Assembly: GCA_009995595.1 (NCBI GenBank)
Contig: JAACPE010000001.1
Span: 248,001 to 312,000 of the forward strand
Source: Alphaproteobacteria bacterium
GTDB lineage: Bacteria; Pseudomonadota; Alphaproteobacteria; Micavibrionales; Micavibrionaceae
Length of the DNA stretch: 64,000 nt
Direction: 5' to 3'
The notes below the pieces were generated by a model. That model was not told the DNA's origin, searched no databases, and saw only the letters and a program-made list of their open reading frames with translations. The first letter of the stretch is position 1; each line of letters starts with the position of its first letter. Made by a program: the position numbers and the translations under genes. Shown here in pieces: positions 27,735-35,308 of this stretch.

Positions 27735-28286
27735 ATGAAAGATATTCAAGAACACATACTCGATTTTTGGTTTGTCCAAACACAGCCTAAGCAGTGGTTT
27801 GATAAAAGTGATGATTTTGATGCGCTGATTACAAAGAATTTTAGTGCGGCCTATGAGAGCGCCGTTAAGGGCGTGTTTGATACGTGGACACAGACTGCCG
27901 AGGGCGCGCTTGCGCTAATTATTTTACTTGATCAAATGCCCCGCAATATGTTTCGAGGCACGCCAAAGGCTTTTGCGAGTGATGACAAGGCCTTAACTCT
28001 TGCTAAAAACGCGGTCTCTGAAGGTTTTGACAAAAGTTTTCCTGCTCAAAAACGTCGTTTTTTCTATTTGCCCTATGAGCATAGTGAGGATTTATCAGAT
28101 CAAAAGCGCTGCGTTGATTTGTTTGAAGCTATTAAAGAAGAGGATCAGATGGGATATGACTATGCGCTGCGCCATTTGGAGGTTATCCAAAATTATGGAC
28201 GTTTTCCCCACCGTAATCAAATACTAGGGCGTGATAATACGCCTAAAGAGCAAGAGTATCTTGCCCGCCCCGACGCAGGGTTTTAA
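27735..28286 (+). CDS. DUF924 family protein
   Basis: A 183-residue all-helical protein. Family signatures are ILDFWFVQTQPKQWFDKSDD, LILLDQMPRNMFRGTPKAFA, FFYLPYEHSEDLSDQKRCVD and HLEVIQNYGRFPHRNQILGR. DUF924 proteins have a TPR-like helical fold and no established reaction. It stands alone between the GNAT gene and the phosphate symporter gene. Confidence 0.88.
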   Translation: MKDIQEHILDFWFVQTQPKQWFDKSDDFDALITKNFSAAYESAVKGVFDTWTQTAEGALALIILLDQMPRNMFRGTPKAFASDDKALTLAKNAVSEGFDKSFPAQKRRFFYLPYEHSEDLSDQKRCVDLFEAIKEEDQMGYDYALRHLEVIQNYGRFPHRNQILGRDNTPKEQEYLARPDAGF

Positions 28287-28350
28287 GATGTTGTGTTAGA
28301 CTCGTTTTGCTTTATCGTATTGCTTAATTTTCCCTATCTGGAGACCTATT

Positions 28351-30003
28351 ATTTCACCGACCTTTCTACTGATTAATATTATTGCTGGTGTCTGCCTCCT
28401 TTTATGGGGGGTGGCCTTGTTGCGTCTTGGTGTGACGCGCGGATTTGGGGCGGGGCTTCGGGCGTTTTTATCAAAAAGTACAGATAACCGTGTAAAGGCG
28501 ATGTTTGCAGGGATCGGGATGACGACCGTGCTTCAAAGTTCAACGGCGACCGTTCTTATTGTGGCGGCGTTTGCAGGGCAGGGGCTTATAGGGGCGAGTG
28601 CCGGTCTTGCCGTTATTTTAGGCGCAGATATTGGCACGACCTTGGTTGCGCAGTTGTTTTCTTTTGATCTGTCATGGATTGCCCCTGTTTTCATGATTAT
28701 TGGTTTTTTCCTGTTTAAGATGGAAAAATCAGGAAAGCTTAAGAATACAGGCAGGATTTTTATTGGCCTTGCGCTCATGCTCGTTGCTTTAGGGTGGATT
28801 AGAGAAACAGCAGCGCCTTTAAAGGAATCTGACGTGCTTCCTCTTATTTTATCACCGCTTCAAAGTGATCCGTTTTTTGCGGTGCTTATTGCGGCGCTTT
28901 TAACGTGGATGGCGCATTCATCACTTGCGATTGTGCTGATTTTAATGTCTTTTGTTGCGGCGGGGACGTTGCCGCTTATGCTTGGGCTTTATATGGTTTT
29001 AGGCGCGAATTTGGGTGGAACCATTCCGCCGATTTTGGCAACGCTCAAAGATCACCCACAAGCGCTTCGCATTAGTGTGAGCAATATGCTGGTTAGGGTT
29101 ACAGGCGTCATTTTGGTATTTCCATTTATGGAAGTGATTGAGCCCTATATCGCAATGATTGATGCTGATCATACCCGTGAGATTGTGAATTTTCACACGG
29201 CTTTTAATGTGGTTTTGGCGCTATCTTTTTTGCCTTTTACAGGCGTTGTCACACGATTGGCCAAGAAAATTATTCCTGATCGCGTTGAGCGGGATGACCC
29301 CAAAAAATCACGATATTTGGATGTTAAAGATTTAAATACGCCCTCTGTTGCCCTTGCCGCAGCAACGCGGGAGACTTTACGTATGGCCGATATTGTTCAA
29401 CAAATGTTGGAAGATACCATTACTGTTTTAAGAACAAATGATATGAAGCTCCTTGAAAAAGTGAGTGAGGAAGATAATACAATTGATGAAATTTATGGCG
29501 CTATAAAAGCCTATATGGCCAAACTGTCACAAGAGTTTATGGATCCAAAAGAAGCGCAGCGTTATGTCCAAATTTTGACGTTTGCAACAAATATTGAACA
29601 TGCGGGTGATGTAATTGACCGCAATTTAATGCCCGTTGCCTTAAAGAAAATTAAACAGCAAACACAGTTTTCCGAAGAAGGGTTTAAGGATATTAAAAAC
29701 ATCCATGAGCTTGTTTTGGCAAGTGTGCAGCTTGCGCAATCTGTTTTTGTGTCGGGTGATTTGGAAATGGCAAAACGCTTGCTCGAAGATAAGCAAGTTA
29801 TTCGCGAAGAAGAAATTAGCGGTATGGCATCGCATATTGAGCGCCTAAGCGAAGGTTTACCTGATACTATTGCGACCAGCACGCTTCATCTTGATATTGT
29901 TCGCGATTATCGGCGCATTAATACATATATGTGTACCGTGGCATACCCTTTACTGGAGCAAGCGGGGGAGCGTCATACATCTCGCCTAAAACTAAAAAAA
30001 TAG
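28351..30003 (+). CDS. Na/Pi symporter (NptA/PNaS family) with PhoU-like tail, probable ATT start
   Basis: Sodium-phosphate cotransporter with two inverted QSS-containing repeats: GMTTVLQSSTATVLIVAAFA at the first and LTWMAHSSLAIVLILMSFVA at the second, each followed by a GADIGTT/GANLGGT motif. The C-terminal third is a PhoU-like helical domain. The first ATG/GTG/TTG in frame is a GTG at 28411, but this would cut the first membrane helix; the frame remains open to a stop at 28297 and the upstream residues SPTFLLINIIAGVCLLLWG are exactly the expected helix. GGAG at 28340-28343 stands 7 bases before an ATT at 28351, which I take as the start. About 550 residues, a normal length. Confidence 0.8.
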   Translation: MSPTFLLINIIAGVCLLLWGVALLRLGVTRGFGAGLRAFLSKSTDNRVKAMFAGIGMTTVLQSSTATVLIVAAFAGQGLIGASAGLAVILGADIGTTLVAQLFSFDLSWIAPVFMIIGFFLFKMEKSGKLKNTGRIFIGLALMLVALGWIRETAAPLKESDVLPLILSPLQSDPFFAVLIAALLTWMAHSSLAIVLILMSFVAAGTLPLMLGLYMVLGANLGGTIPPILATLKDHPQALRISVSNMLVRVTGVILVFPFMEVIEPYIAMIDADHTREIVNFHTAFNVVLALSFLPFTGVVTRLAKKIIPDRVERDDPKKSRYLDVKDLNTPSVALAAATRETLRMADIVQQMLEDTITVLRTNDMKLLEKVSEEDNTIDEIYGAIKAYMAKLSQEFMDPKEAQRYVQILTFATNIEHAGDVIDRNLMPVALKKIKQQTQFSEEGFKDIKNIHELVLASVQLAQSVFVSGDLEMAKRLLEDKQVIREEEISGMASHIERLSEGLPDTIATSTLHLDIVRDYRRINTYMCTVAYPLLEQAGERHTSRLKLKK

Positions 30004-30015
30004 GAGGTTTCTATC

Positions 30016-31530
30016 ATGTCTGATTATCACTCGATTTTATCCAAAAATGGTTTAAACGGTTCAGGTGATGGTGACCTTGATGTTTATACCCCGATTGATG
30101 GGTCAAAAATTGCCAGCGTTAAACAGCATAAAGTGAGCGATGTCGGCTCTATTGTTCAAAGTGCCGTGACGGCTTTTCATGCATGGAAGAAAACGCCTGC
30201 CCCTGTGCGCGGTGAGCTTGTTCGATTATTGGGAGAAGAATTGCGTCACGCAAAAAGTGACCTTGGCGCCCTTGTGACATTAGAGTGTGGCAAGATCGTT
30301 TCCGAAGGCCTTGGAGAGGTGCAAGAAATGATTGATATTTGCGATTTTGCTGTGGGCCAATCGCGCCAACTTTATGGTCTTACAATTGCCTCTGAACGCC
30401 CAGGTCATCATATGCGCGAGATGTGGCAACCCCTTGGCCCTGTCGCGGTGATTAGCGCTTTTAATTTTCCTGTTGCGGTATGGTCATGGAATGCGGCGCT
30501 TGCGCTTATATGCGGTGATCCTGTTATTTGGAAACCATCAGAAAAAACGCCATTAACGGCTATGTCCTGCATGACTATTTTTGATCGCGCTGTTAAACGC
30601 TTCAAGGCGGTAGGGCATGACTGCCCTGATCATTTGTGTCAGCTTCTAATAGGGCAGGCCGATGTGGGGCAAGCACTCACAAATCATAAAGATATTCCAT
30701 TGGTCAGTGCAACAGGCAGTACGCGCATGGGCCGCGCCGTGGGTGAGGCTGTTGCCAAGCGCATGGGTAAATCCTTACTAGAACTTGGCGGGAATAACGC
30801 CATGATTGTAAGCGCCAGCGCCGATTTAGATATGACGGTGCGCGCGATATTATTTAGCGCCGTTGGAACAGCCGGGCAGCGCTGTACAACGCTTCGCCGT
30901 CTTATTGTGCATAAGGATATTAAAGCCGATTTGATGGCGCGTCTTGAAAAGGCCTATGGCTCTCTTAAAGTGGGTAATCCTCTAGAGGCAGGCACGCTTG
31001 TTGGCCCGCTTATTGATGAGGGATCATTTAACGCAATGCAAGAGGCGCTTAAACAAGCCAAAGAGCAGGGCGGCTCAATTCTTGTCGGGGGAACGCGTGG
31101 CTCTGTTAAGGGATGTGATAATGGGTTTTATGCTCTGCCAGCTTTGGTAGATATGCCCTCACAGAGCGCGGTTGTAGCGCATGAGACCTTTGCGCCAATT
31201 TTATATGTAATGACCTATGATGATTTAGACGCGGCGATTGCCATGCAAAATGATGTGCCGCAGGGATTGTCCTCTTGTATTTTTACAACAGATATTCGCG
31301 AGGCAGAGTATTTCCTCTCTGCGGGGGGAAGTGATTGCGGAATCGCCAATGTGAATATCGGGCCGAGCGGCGCTGAAATTGGCGGTGCATTTGGCGGTGA
31401 AAAAGAAACAGGGGGCGGGCGCGAAAGTGGCTCAGATAGTTGGAAAATCTATATGCGCCGTCAAACGCAAACGGTTAATTATTCCACCGAATTACCCCTT
31501 GCCCAAGGGGTGAAATTTGATGTCGAATAG
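30016..31530 (+). CDS. Aldehyde dehydrogenase, ALDH7/antiquitin (AmaB) type
   Basis: NAD-dependent aldehyde dehydrogenase of the family that oxidises alpha-aminoadipate semialdehyde in lysine breakdown. The 504-residue protein shows FNFPVAVWSWNAALALICGD, KPSEKTPLTA (cofactor site), the general base Glu in LLELGGNNAMIV, and the nucleophilic Cys in GTAGQRCTTLRRLIVH, a form specific to ALDH7. A strong ribosome-binding site (aggagg) precedes the ATG. Substrate follows from family resemblance; no other lysine-degradation gene is nearby. Confidence 0.88.
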   Translation: MSDYHSILSKNGLNGSGDGDLDVYTPIDGSKIASVKQHKVSDVGSIVQSAVTAFHAWKKTPAPVRGELVRLLGEELRHAKSDLGALVTLECGKIVSEGLGEVQEMIDICDFAVGQSRQLYGLTIASERPGHHMREMWQPLGPVAVISAFNFPVAVWSWNAALALICGDPVIWKPSEKTPLTAMSCMTIFDRAVKRFKAVGHDCPDHLCQLLIGQADVGQALTNHKDIPLVSATGSTRMGRAVGEAVAKRMGKSLLELGGNNAMIVSASADLDMTVRAILFSAVGTAGQRCTTLRRLIVHKDIKADLMARLEKAYGSLKVGNPLEAGTLVGPLIDEGSFNAMQEALKQAKEQGGSILVGGTRGSVKGCDNGFYALPALVDMPSQSAVVAHETFAPILYVMTYDDLDAAIAMQNDVPQGLSSCIFTTDIREAEYFLSAGGSDCGIANVNIGPSGAEIGGAFGGEKETGGGRESGSDSWKIYMRRQTQTVNYSTELPLAQGVKFDVE

Positions 31531-31858
31531 GGTTAATCTATATTTGGCCTTAAAACGTTCAAAAACCGAATCGAATTTGTGCTTTTTTTGATGAAAACGC
31601 CCTCGATCGTTATGTTTATGTTAATAGATTTCACGGTACACTAAGATATCGTCTAAATTACATAAAAAATGATTAAGGAATAAGCTAGCGTTAAAATATT
31701 GATTCTAAAATATAAAACGAATCGGTTTTTCCGAAATAGGGCCCTGCTTATGCGGGGATAAAATTAATTTGAAAGCTGTTTGCCAGAACTATCATTTTGG
31801 GTTTAGACTATTTTTATACCATACAATAAAAATCAATGTGAACGAAGGGAGTTTCACC
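31531..31858. other. AT-rich noncoding stretch upstream of the DUF465 gene
   Basis: No open frame with a convincing start is present in these 328 bases. A small hairpin, CCCTGC-TTAT-GCGGGG, lies at 31742-31757 in what could be the leader of the DUF465 gene, about 100 bases before its start. Several AT-rich -10-like hexamers exist, but I cannot single out a promoter. Confidence 0.5.
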
Positions 31859-32065
31859 ATGCAACCTCAACACAATCCATCCGAAGCTGGATTAAATTCT
31901 GCCCGTTTAGCGCGTCTTAGTGCCCTCAAGTATAAACATGCGGCTTTATCAAAAACAATTGAAAAAGAGCAAAACAGCTATGTTAATGATGAGTTAGTCG
32001 CCAAGCTGAAAAAAGAAAAGCTACTGATCAAAGAGGAGATCGAAGGCTTAAGAGCGGTCTCATAA
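31859..32065 (+). CDS. YdcH/DUF465 family small protein
   Basis: A 68-residue charged helical hairpin. The DUF465 pattern is clear: ARLSALKYKHAALSKTIEKE, then ELVAKLKKEKLLIKEEIEGL. I chose the ATG at 31859, preceded by aaggga, over an upstream ATG at 31769 that would add residues unlike the family. Function is unknown in the family. A strong terminator follows. Confidence 0.85.
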   Translation: MQPQHNPSEAGLNSARLARLSALKYKHAALSKTIEKEQNSYVNDELVAKLKKEKLLIKEEIEGLRAVS

Positions 32066-32094
32066 TATAAAGATTCAAAATTTCCTTCTAAAGT

Positions 32095-32134
32095 AAAACA
32101 GCACCAAAGCGATAGGCTTGGGTGCTGTTTTTTT
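32095..32134. terminator. Bidirectional intrinsic terminator
   Basis: AAAACAGCACC pairs perfectly with GGTGCTGTTTT over 11 bp, extended inward by AAGC/GCTT, and is followed by a T-tract on the plus strand; the opposite strand ends in TTTT as well. It separates the DUF465 gene from the convergent trcR gene. Confidence 0.9.
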
Positions 32135-32152
32135 ATTTTGTTAAATTTAATC

Positions 32153-32854
32153 TTAGTTGTTTGATCCTGAGTTTGATCCGCCAATCCCAGAGGATAGGAA
32201 ATTCGAGAAGTCAAACCCACCAGCAGGTTTTGCAGGTTCATCAGGCTGAGTGGCATCAAATGCATCTTGTTGTTCTTTAAGACGTTTTGCTTTCATTTCT
32301 TCAGGGTCTTTGCCTTGAGCTTTATAGCCTTTATCGGAAGCCGCCTCTAACTCTTTATATGAACAAAGGCCTAGGTCCGCAGGGTGACGGGGGCGAATTG
32401 TTGAGGAACTTGGATGCGTGCGGTCACGCACAGCCTGAATAGTTGGCTTTGTTGTTCCAACAAGCTTACAAATTTGTGCATCTGATATTTCAGGATGGTT
32501 CTTAACGAGCCATGCAATGGCATCAGGCTTATCGCCACGTTTTGAAACGGGTGTATATTTAGGGCCTTTGGCGCGTGTTTTTACACTCGGTAGGTCGTTA
32601 CGTGAATATTTCATGATATAAGTATCATCGGCGCAGGCTTTATCTAACTCTTCTTGAGTGGTTTCTCCGTTTTTAACAGGATCACGCCCCACAATACCAC
32701 GGCCAACATCTTCATCAGCCAAAGCTTGTACTTCTACCTTATGAAGGCCTGTAAATTCTGCAATTTGTTCAAATGTCAAAACAGTGTTTTCAACAAGCCA
32801 GATTGATGTTGCCTTAGGCATTAACAATTTTGGCGCTTCTTGTGGTTTGCTCAT
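32153..32854 (-). CDS. trcR: DUF1013 cell-cycle transcriptional regulator TrcR
   Basis: TrcR (DUF1013) proteins are alphaproteobacterial regulators reported to associate with RNA polymerase. The protein of 233 residues has two tandem helix-turn-helix-like blocks: LMPKATSIWLVENTVLTFEQ with FTGLHKVEVQALADEDVG, and PDAIAWLVKNHPEISDAQIC with LVGTTKPTIQAVRDRTH. The tail (after about 205) is glycine- and asparagine-rich. I use the ATG at 32854, preceded by aaggat; the longer frame to 32917 adds residues not seen in the family. Confidence 0.88.
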   Translation of the reverse strand: MSKPQEAPKLLMPKATSIWLVENTVLTFEQIAEFTGLHKVEVQALADEDVGRGIVGRDPVKNGETTQEELDKACADDTYIMKYSRNDLPSVKTRAKGPKYTPVSKRGDKPDAIAWLVKNHPEISDAQICKLVGTTKPTIQAVRDRTHPSSSTIRPRHPADLGLCSYKELEAASDKGYKAQGKDPEEMKAKRLKEQQDAFDATQPDEPAKPAGGFDFSNFLSSGIGGSNSGSNN

Positions 32855-33051
32855 AATGATATCCTTATGTTCTTTTTTAAACTTTATAGGCGTTATGCCA
32901 TAAATTCTTGGCGTCAATTCCTCCCGAGAATTAACTTATTTAGACGAATTTGTCAGGGAATAATGGCATTATAGTGATCTAAATTAAATTTGCAATCTTT
33001 TCTGTGTCGCTTATTTAACCTATATTAAGCGCGATATAGAAGGATAAGCCT

Positions 33052-33234
33052 ATGTTTGATGAAGAATTACCAGCTAAAAAGAGCCATAATATTACACGGT
33101 ATTTAGAGCCTTTATCCCTTGATGAGCTTGCACATTATGTTACCGAGCTTGAGGCCGAGATTGTGCGTGTTCAGACCGAAATGGCCAAGAAGAAGGCGCA
33201 TATGGATAATGCGGCCTCTTTATTTAAATCCTAG
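33052..33234 (+). CDS. DUF1192 family small protein
   Basis: A 60-residue protein with MFDEELPAKKSHNITRYLEP followed by LSLDELAHYVTELEAEIVRV and a Lys/Ala coiled helix. This is the alphaproteobacterial DUF1192 pattern. A ribosome-binding site (aagga) lies upstream. Function is unknown. Confidence 0.85.
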   Translation: MFDEELPAKKSHNITRYLEPLSLDELAHYVTELEAEIVRVQTEMAKKKAHMDNAASLFKS

Positions 33235-33319
33235 GACGTCAGTTTTCATTTTAATGTCTGATTTTCTTGCTTAAAGAAAAGCACCGCGTTATGGTGTTTA
33301 TCAAATTTAAGGAGAGAGC

Positions 33320-33667
33320 ATGAGCGAGACATTAGCAAGAATTCAAGAAAAAGGTGCAGCTTGTATTTCTGCGTATGAGGCGTGGGACTCAGAAAAGAAA
33401 AGCGCGGATAAGCGTGAAAATCTTCAAGAAACATTGCACGAGCTTCGTAAGGCCATTGCGCGTGTTGAAATCGAAATTGCGACAAGCGAGCGTGATGCAA
33501 GCTCATCGAAAAAACTTCCTATTCCGCCACACCGTTCACAAGGTAAAATGGGCGATGGTCGTAGCGAGTCAATTTTGCCTGATCGTGAAGATGACCACCA
33601 AGCCAATCCTCCTGCAAAAAAACTGGGTAGTCGTCGTCCGCGTCAGAGAAAACCATCAGACGGTTAA
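33320..33667 (+). CDS. Unknown small coiled-coil protein
   Basis: I do not recognise this 115-residue protein. The first 60 residues are a charged helical region (DKRENLQETLHELRKAIARV) and the C-terminal half is polar and basic, probably disordered (ending RRPRQRKPSDG). A very good ribosome-binding site (aaggagag) precedes the ATG and codon use resembles the neighbours, so it is very likely real. It lies 85 bases after the DUF1192 gene, convergent with gloB. Confidence 0.7.
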   Translation: MSETLARIQEKGAACISAYEAWDSEKKSADKRENLQETLHELRKAIARVEIEIATSERDASSSKKLPIPPHRSQGKMGDGRSESILPDREDDHQANPPAKKLGSRRPRQRKPSDG

Positions 33668-33683
33668 GCCCCAATAATCACAA

Positions 33684-34403
33684 TTAGAAATTATCTTTAA
33701 GATGGCGGATTTTTGAAAAATGATCCGCCGTTTTTGCACGTATAAACGGATTAGTTTGCCATTCATATTCCAACGTTGTTGGAATTGTGGGCGTGCCAGC
33801 AGCGTGTAATTTTTTAATCTCTTCACTGCGGGCAATGAGCGCTTTATTATCTGGTTCGACCGTGAGTGCAAACACTGCATTAGCTGCCGTGTATTCATGG
33901 CCGCAGTAAATGCGGGTTTGTTTGGGTAAGTCTTTTATTTTAGCAATCGAATGAAACAGGTCTTGCGCTGTTCCTTCAAAGGCACGGCCACAACCAAGAG
34001 CAAAGAGTAAGTCGCCGCTAAAAAGAATATGACTATCGGGCAGGTAAAAACAGATATGGCCTGTTGTGTGCCCCGGCGTTTCGATGACCAGGACTTTGTC
34101 ATCGCCTAGATTAAAAAAATCTTGATCGCCATATGTTATATCCATATCAGCAATTCGTTTTGTTTCATGCAAAGGGCCAATAAGGACACAGTTATACTTT
34201 TCCCTAAGCGCTTTGTTTCCTTGGATATGATCGCCATGGTGATGTGTATTTAAAATATGGGTGGGGGTTATGCCCATTTCATTGAGTTTGTTAATAATAG
34301 GATTAGCATCGCCTGGATCAACAATTGCAACGGCATCACCAGATTGAAGGATATAGCTGTAATTATCCTCAAGAACGGGGACGAGTGTCACTATAGGGGT
34401 CAT
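33684..34403 (-). CDS. gloB: Hydroxyacylglutathione hydrolase (glyoxalase II)
   Basis: Hydrolyses S-lactoylglutathione to lactate and glutathione in methylglyoxal detoxification. The 239-residue metallo-beta-lactamase fold protein has the metal motif HHHGDH in LNTHHHGDHIQGN, further ligands in ETPGHTTGHICFYL and LFSGDLLFALGCGR, and the glutathione-site YCGHEYTAANAVFA. Length is a little under the usual 250. It lies 11 bases downstream of the methyltransferase gene on the same strand. Confidence 0.93.
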   Translation of the reverse strand: MTPIVTLVPVLEDNYSYILQSGDAVAIVDPGDANPIINKLNEMGITPTHILNTHHHGDHIQGNKALREKYNCVLIGPLHETKRIADMDITYGDQDFFNLGDDKVLVIETPGHTTGHICFYLPDSHILFSGDLLFALGCGRAFEGTAQDLFHSIAKIKDLPKQTRIYCGHEYTAANAVFALTVEPDNKALIARSEEIKKLHAAGTPTIPTTLEYEWQTNPFIRAKTADHFSKIRHLKDNF

Positions 34404-34414
34404 AGTTTTTCCTT

Positions 34415-35308
34415 TTAATGTGAGGCCTTATCATCAGCAGAAATCTCAGTTGTGTTCAGGGCATCGGCAAGTCTGTTTTTGGCAGAGCCTGGGCGTAATG
34501 GTTTTTGCTGGCTTTCATGGGGTTTCCAGCCAATCAGGAAGATGATCTCAAAGGTGGCCTTAAGGCGCCCATCTTCTTCGGCGTAAAGCTCTTGGTACAG
34601 CTCGGCGCTACGCATCATAAGTTTGCGGTTGTTAAAGGATTTAGAGCGCTCAATGAGCGCATTACCTTCACCCATATATCGTAAATCATGCATGAGTTTA
34701 AAAAGATGATCATAGGTCACAGTTACAATTTCTGAATCAACGACAGGTAAGTTAAAGCCTGCGCGCTGCATAAGGGATCCCATTTGCGGCATATCTGCAA
34801 AGGGCGCAACGCGCGGCGACATGCCACCCGTGACCTCTATTTCAGCGCGCGACATCACATCACGTAGTTCATAGAGCGTTTCTCCGCCCAATATTGCCGA
34901 TAAAAATAACCCATCGGCCTTAAGTGCGTTTTTTAATTGTGTTAAAGCGCCAGGTAAATCGTTAATCGTATGAAGGTGCAGGGGACTGATGATAAGGTCG
35001 TATCTATCCTTGTCAAAGGGCAACCATTCTTGATCGCATAAAATGAAATCTTCATTATGATGAATGGGCAGGATCGTATCAGAAATATCAAGCGTTTGAA
35101 GGCCTTTAATTTTAGTTTTATCAAGCGCAGTTCGATTTCCTAATTGTAATACTGTTTCAAACTCACGCCTAATGATATCTAGCCGTGAGAGGAGTTGGTC
35201 ACGCGACCAGTCAATTAAAAAACCATGATCGGTAAGCTTGCTTTGGGCGCGTTCACGCTGTTGGTTGAGGCGTTTTGTGTCAAAAACAAGGATATCATTA
35301 TTTGGCAT
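34415..35308 (-). CDS. NDUFAF5/BioC-like class I SAM-dependent methyltransferase
   Basis: A 297-residue methyltransferase-fold protein. It opens with VFDTKRLNQQRERAQSKLTD, a segment typical of the NDUFAF5 (C20orf7) group of alphaproteobacteria and mitochondria, then a Rossmann region with DLIISPLHLHTINDLPGALT and KADGLFLSAILGGETLYELR, and ends with EIIFLIGWKPHESQQKPLRP. In mitochondria this group serves complex I assembly; the bacterial role is unproven. Its start overlaps the upstream 825-residue gene by 11 bases, so the two are translationally coupled. Confidence 0.82.
   Translation of the reverse strand: MPNNDILVFDTKRLNQQRERAQSKLTDHGFLIDWSRDQLLSRLDIIRREFETVLQLGNRTALDKTKIKGLQTLDISDTILPIHHNEDFILCDQEWLPFDKDRYDLIISPLHLHTINDLPGALTQLKNALKADGLFLSAILGGETLYELRDVMSRAEIEVTGGMSPRVAPFADMPQMGSLMQRAGFNLPVVDSEIVTVTYDHLFKLMHDLRYMGEGNALIERSKSFNNRKLMMRSAELYQELYAEEDGRLKATFEIIFLIGWKPHESQQKPLRPGSAKNRLADALNTTEISADDKASH

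Noticed and set aside
33011-33040. TTAA-N6-TTAA resembling a CtrA site upstream of the DUF1192 gene
   Set aside because: The established CtrA spacing is N7; in AT-rich intergenic DNA such a match is expected by chance.
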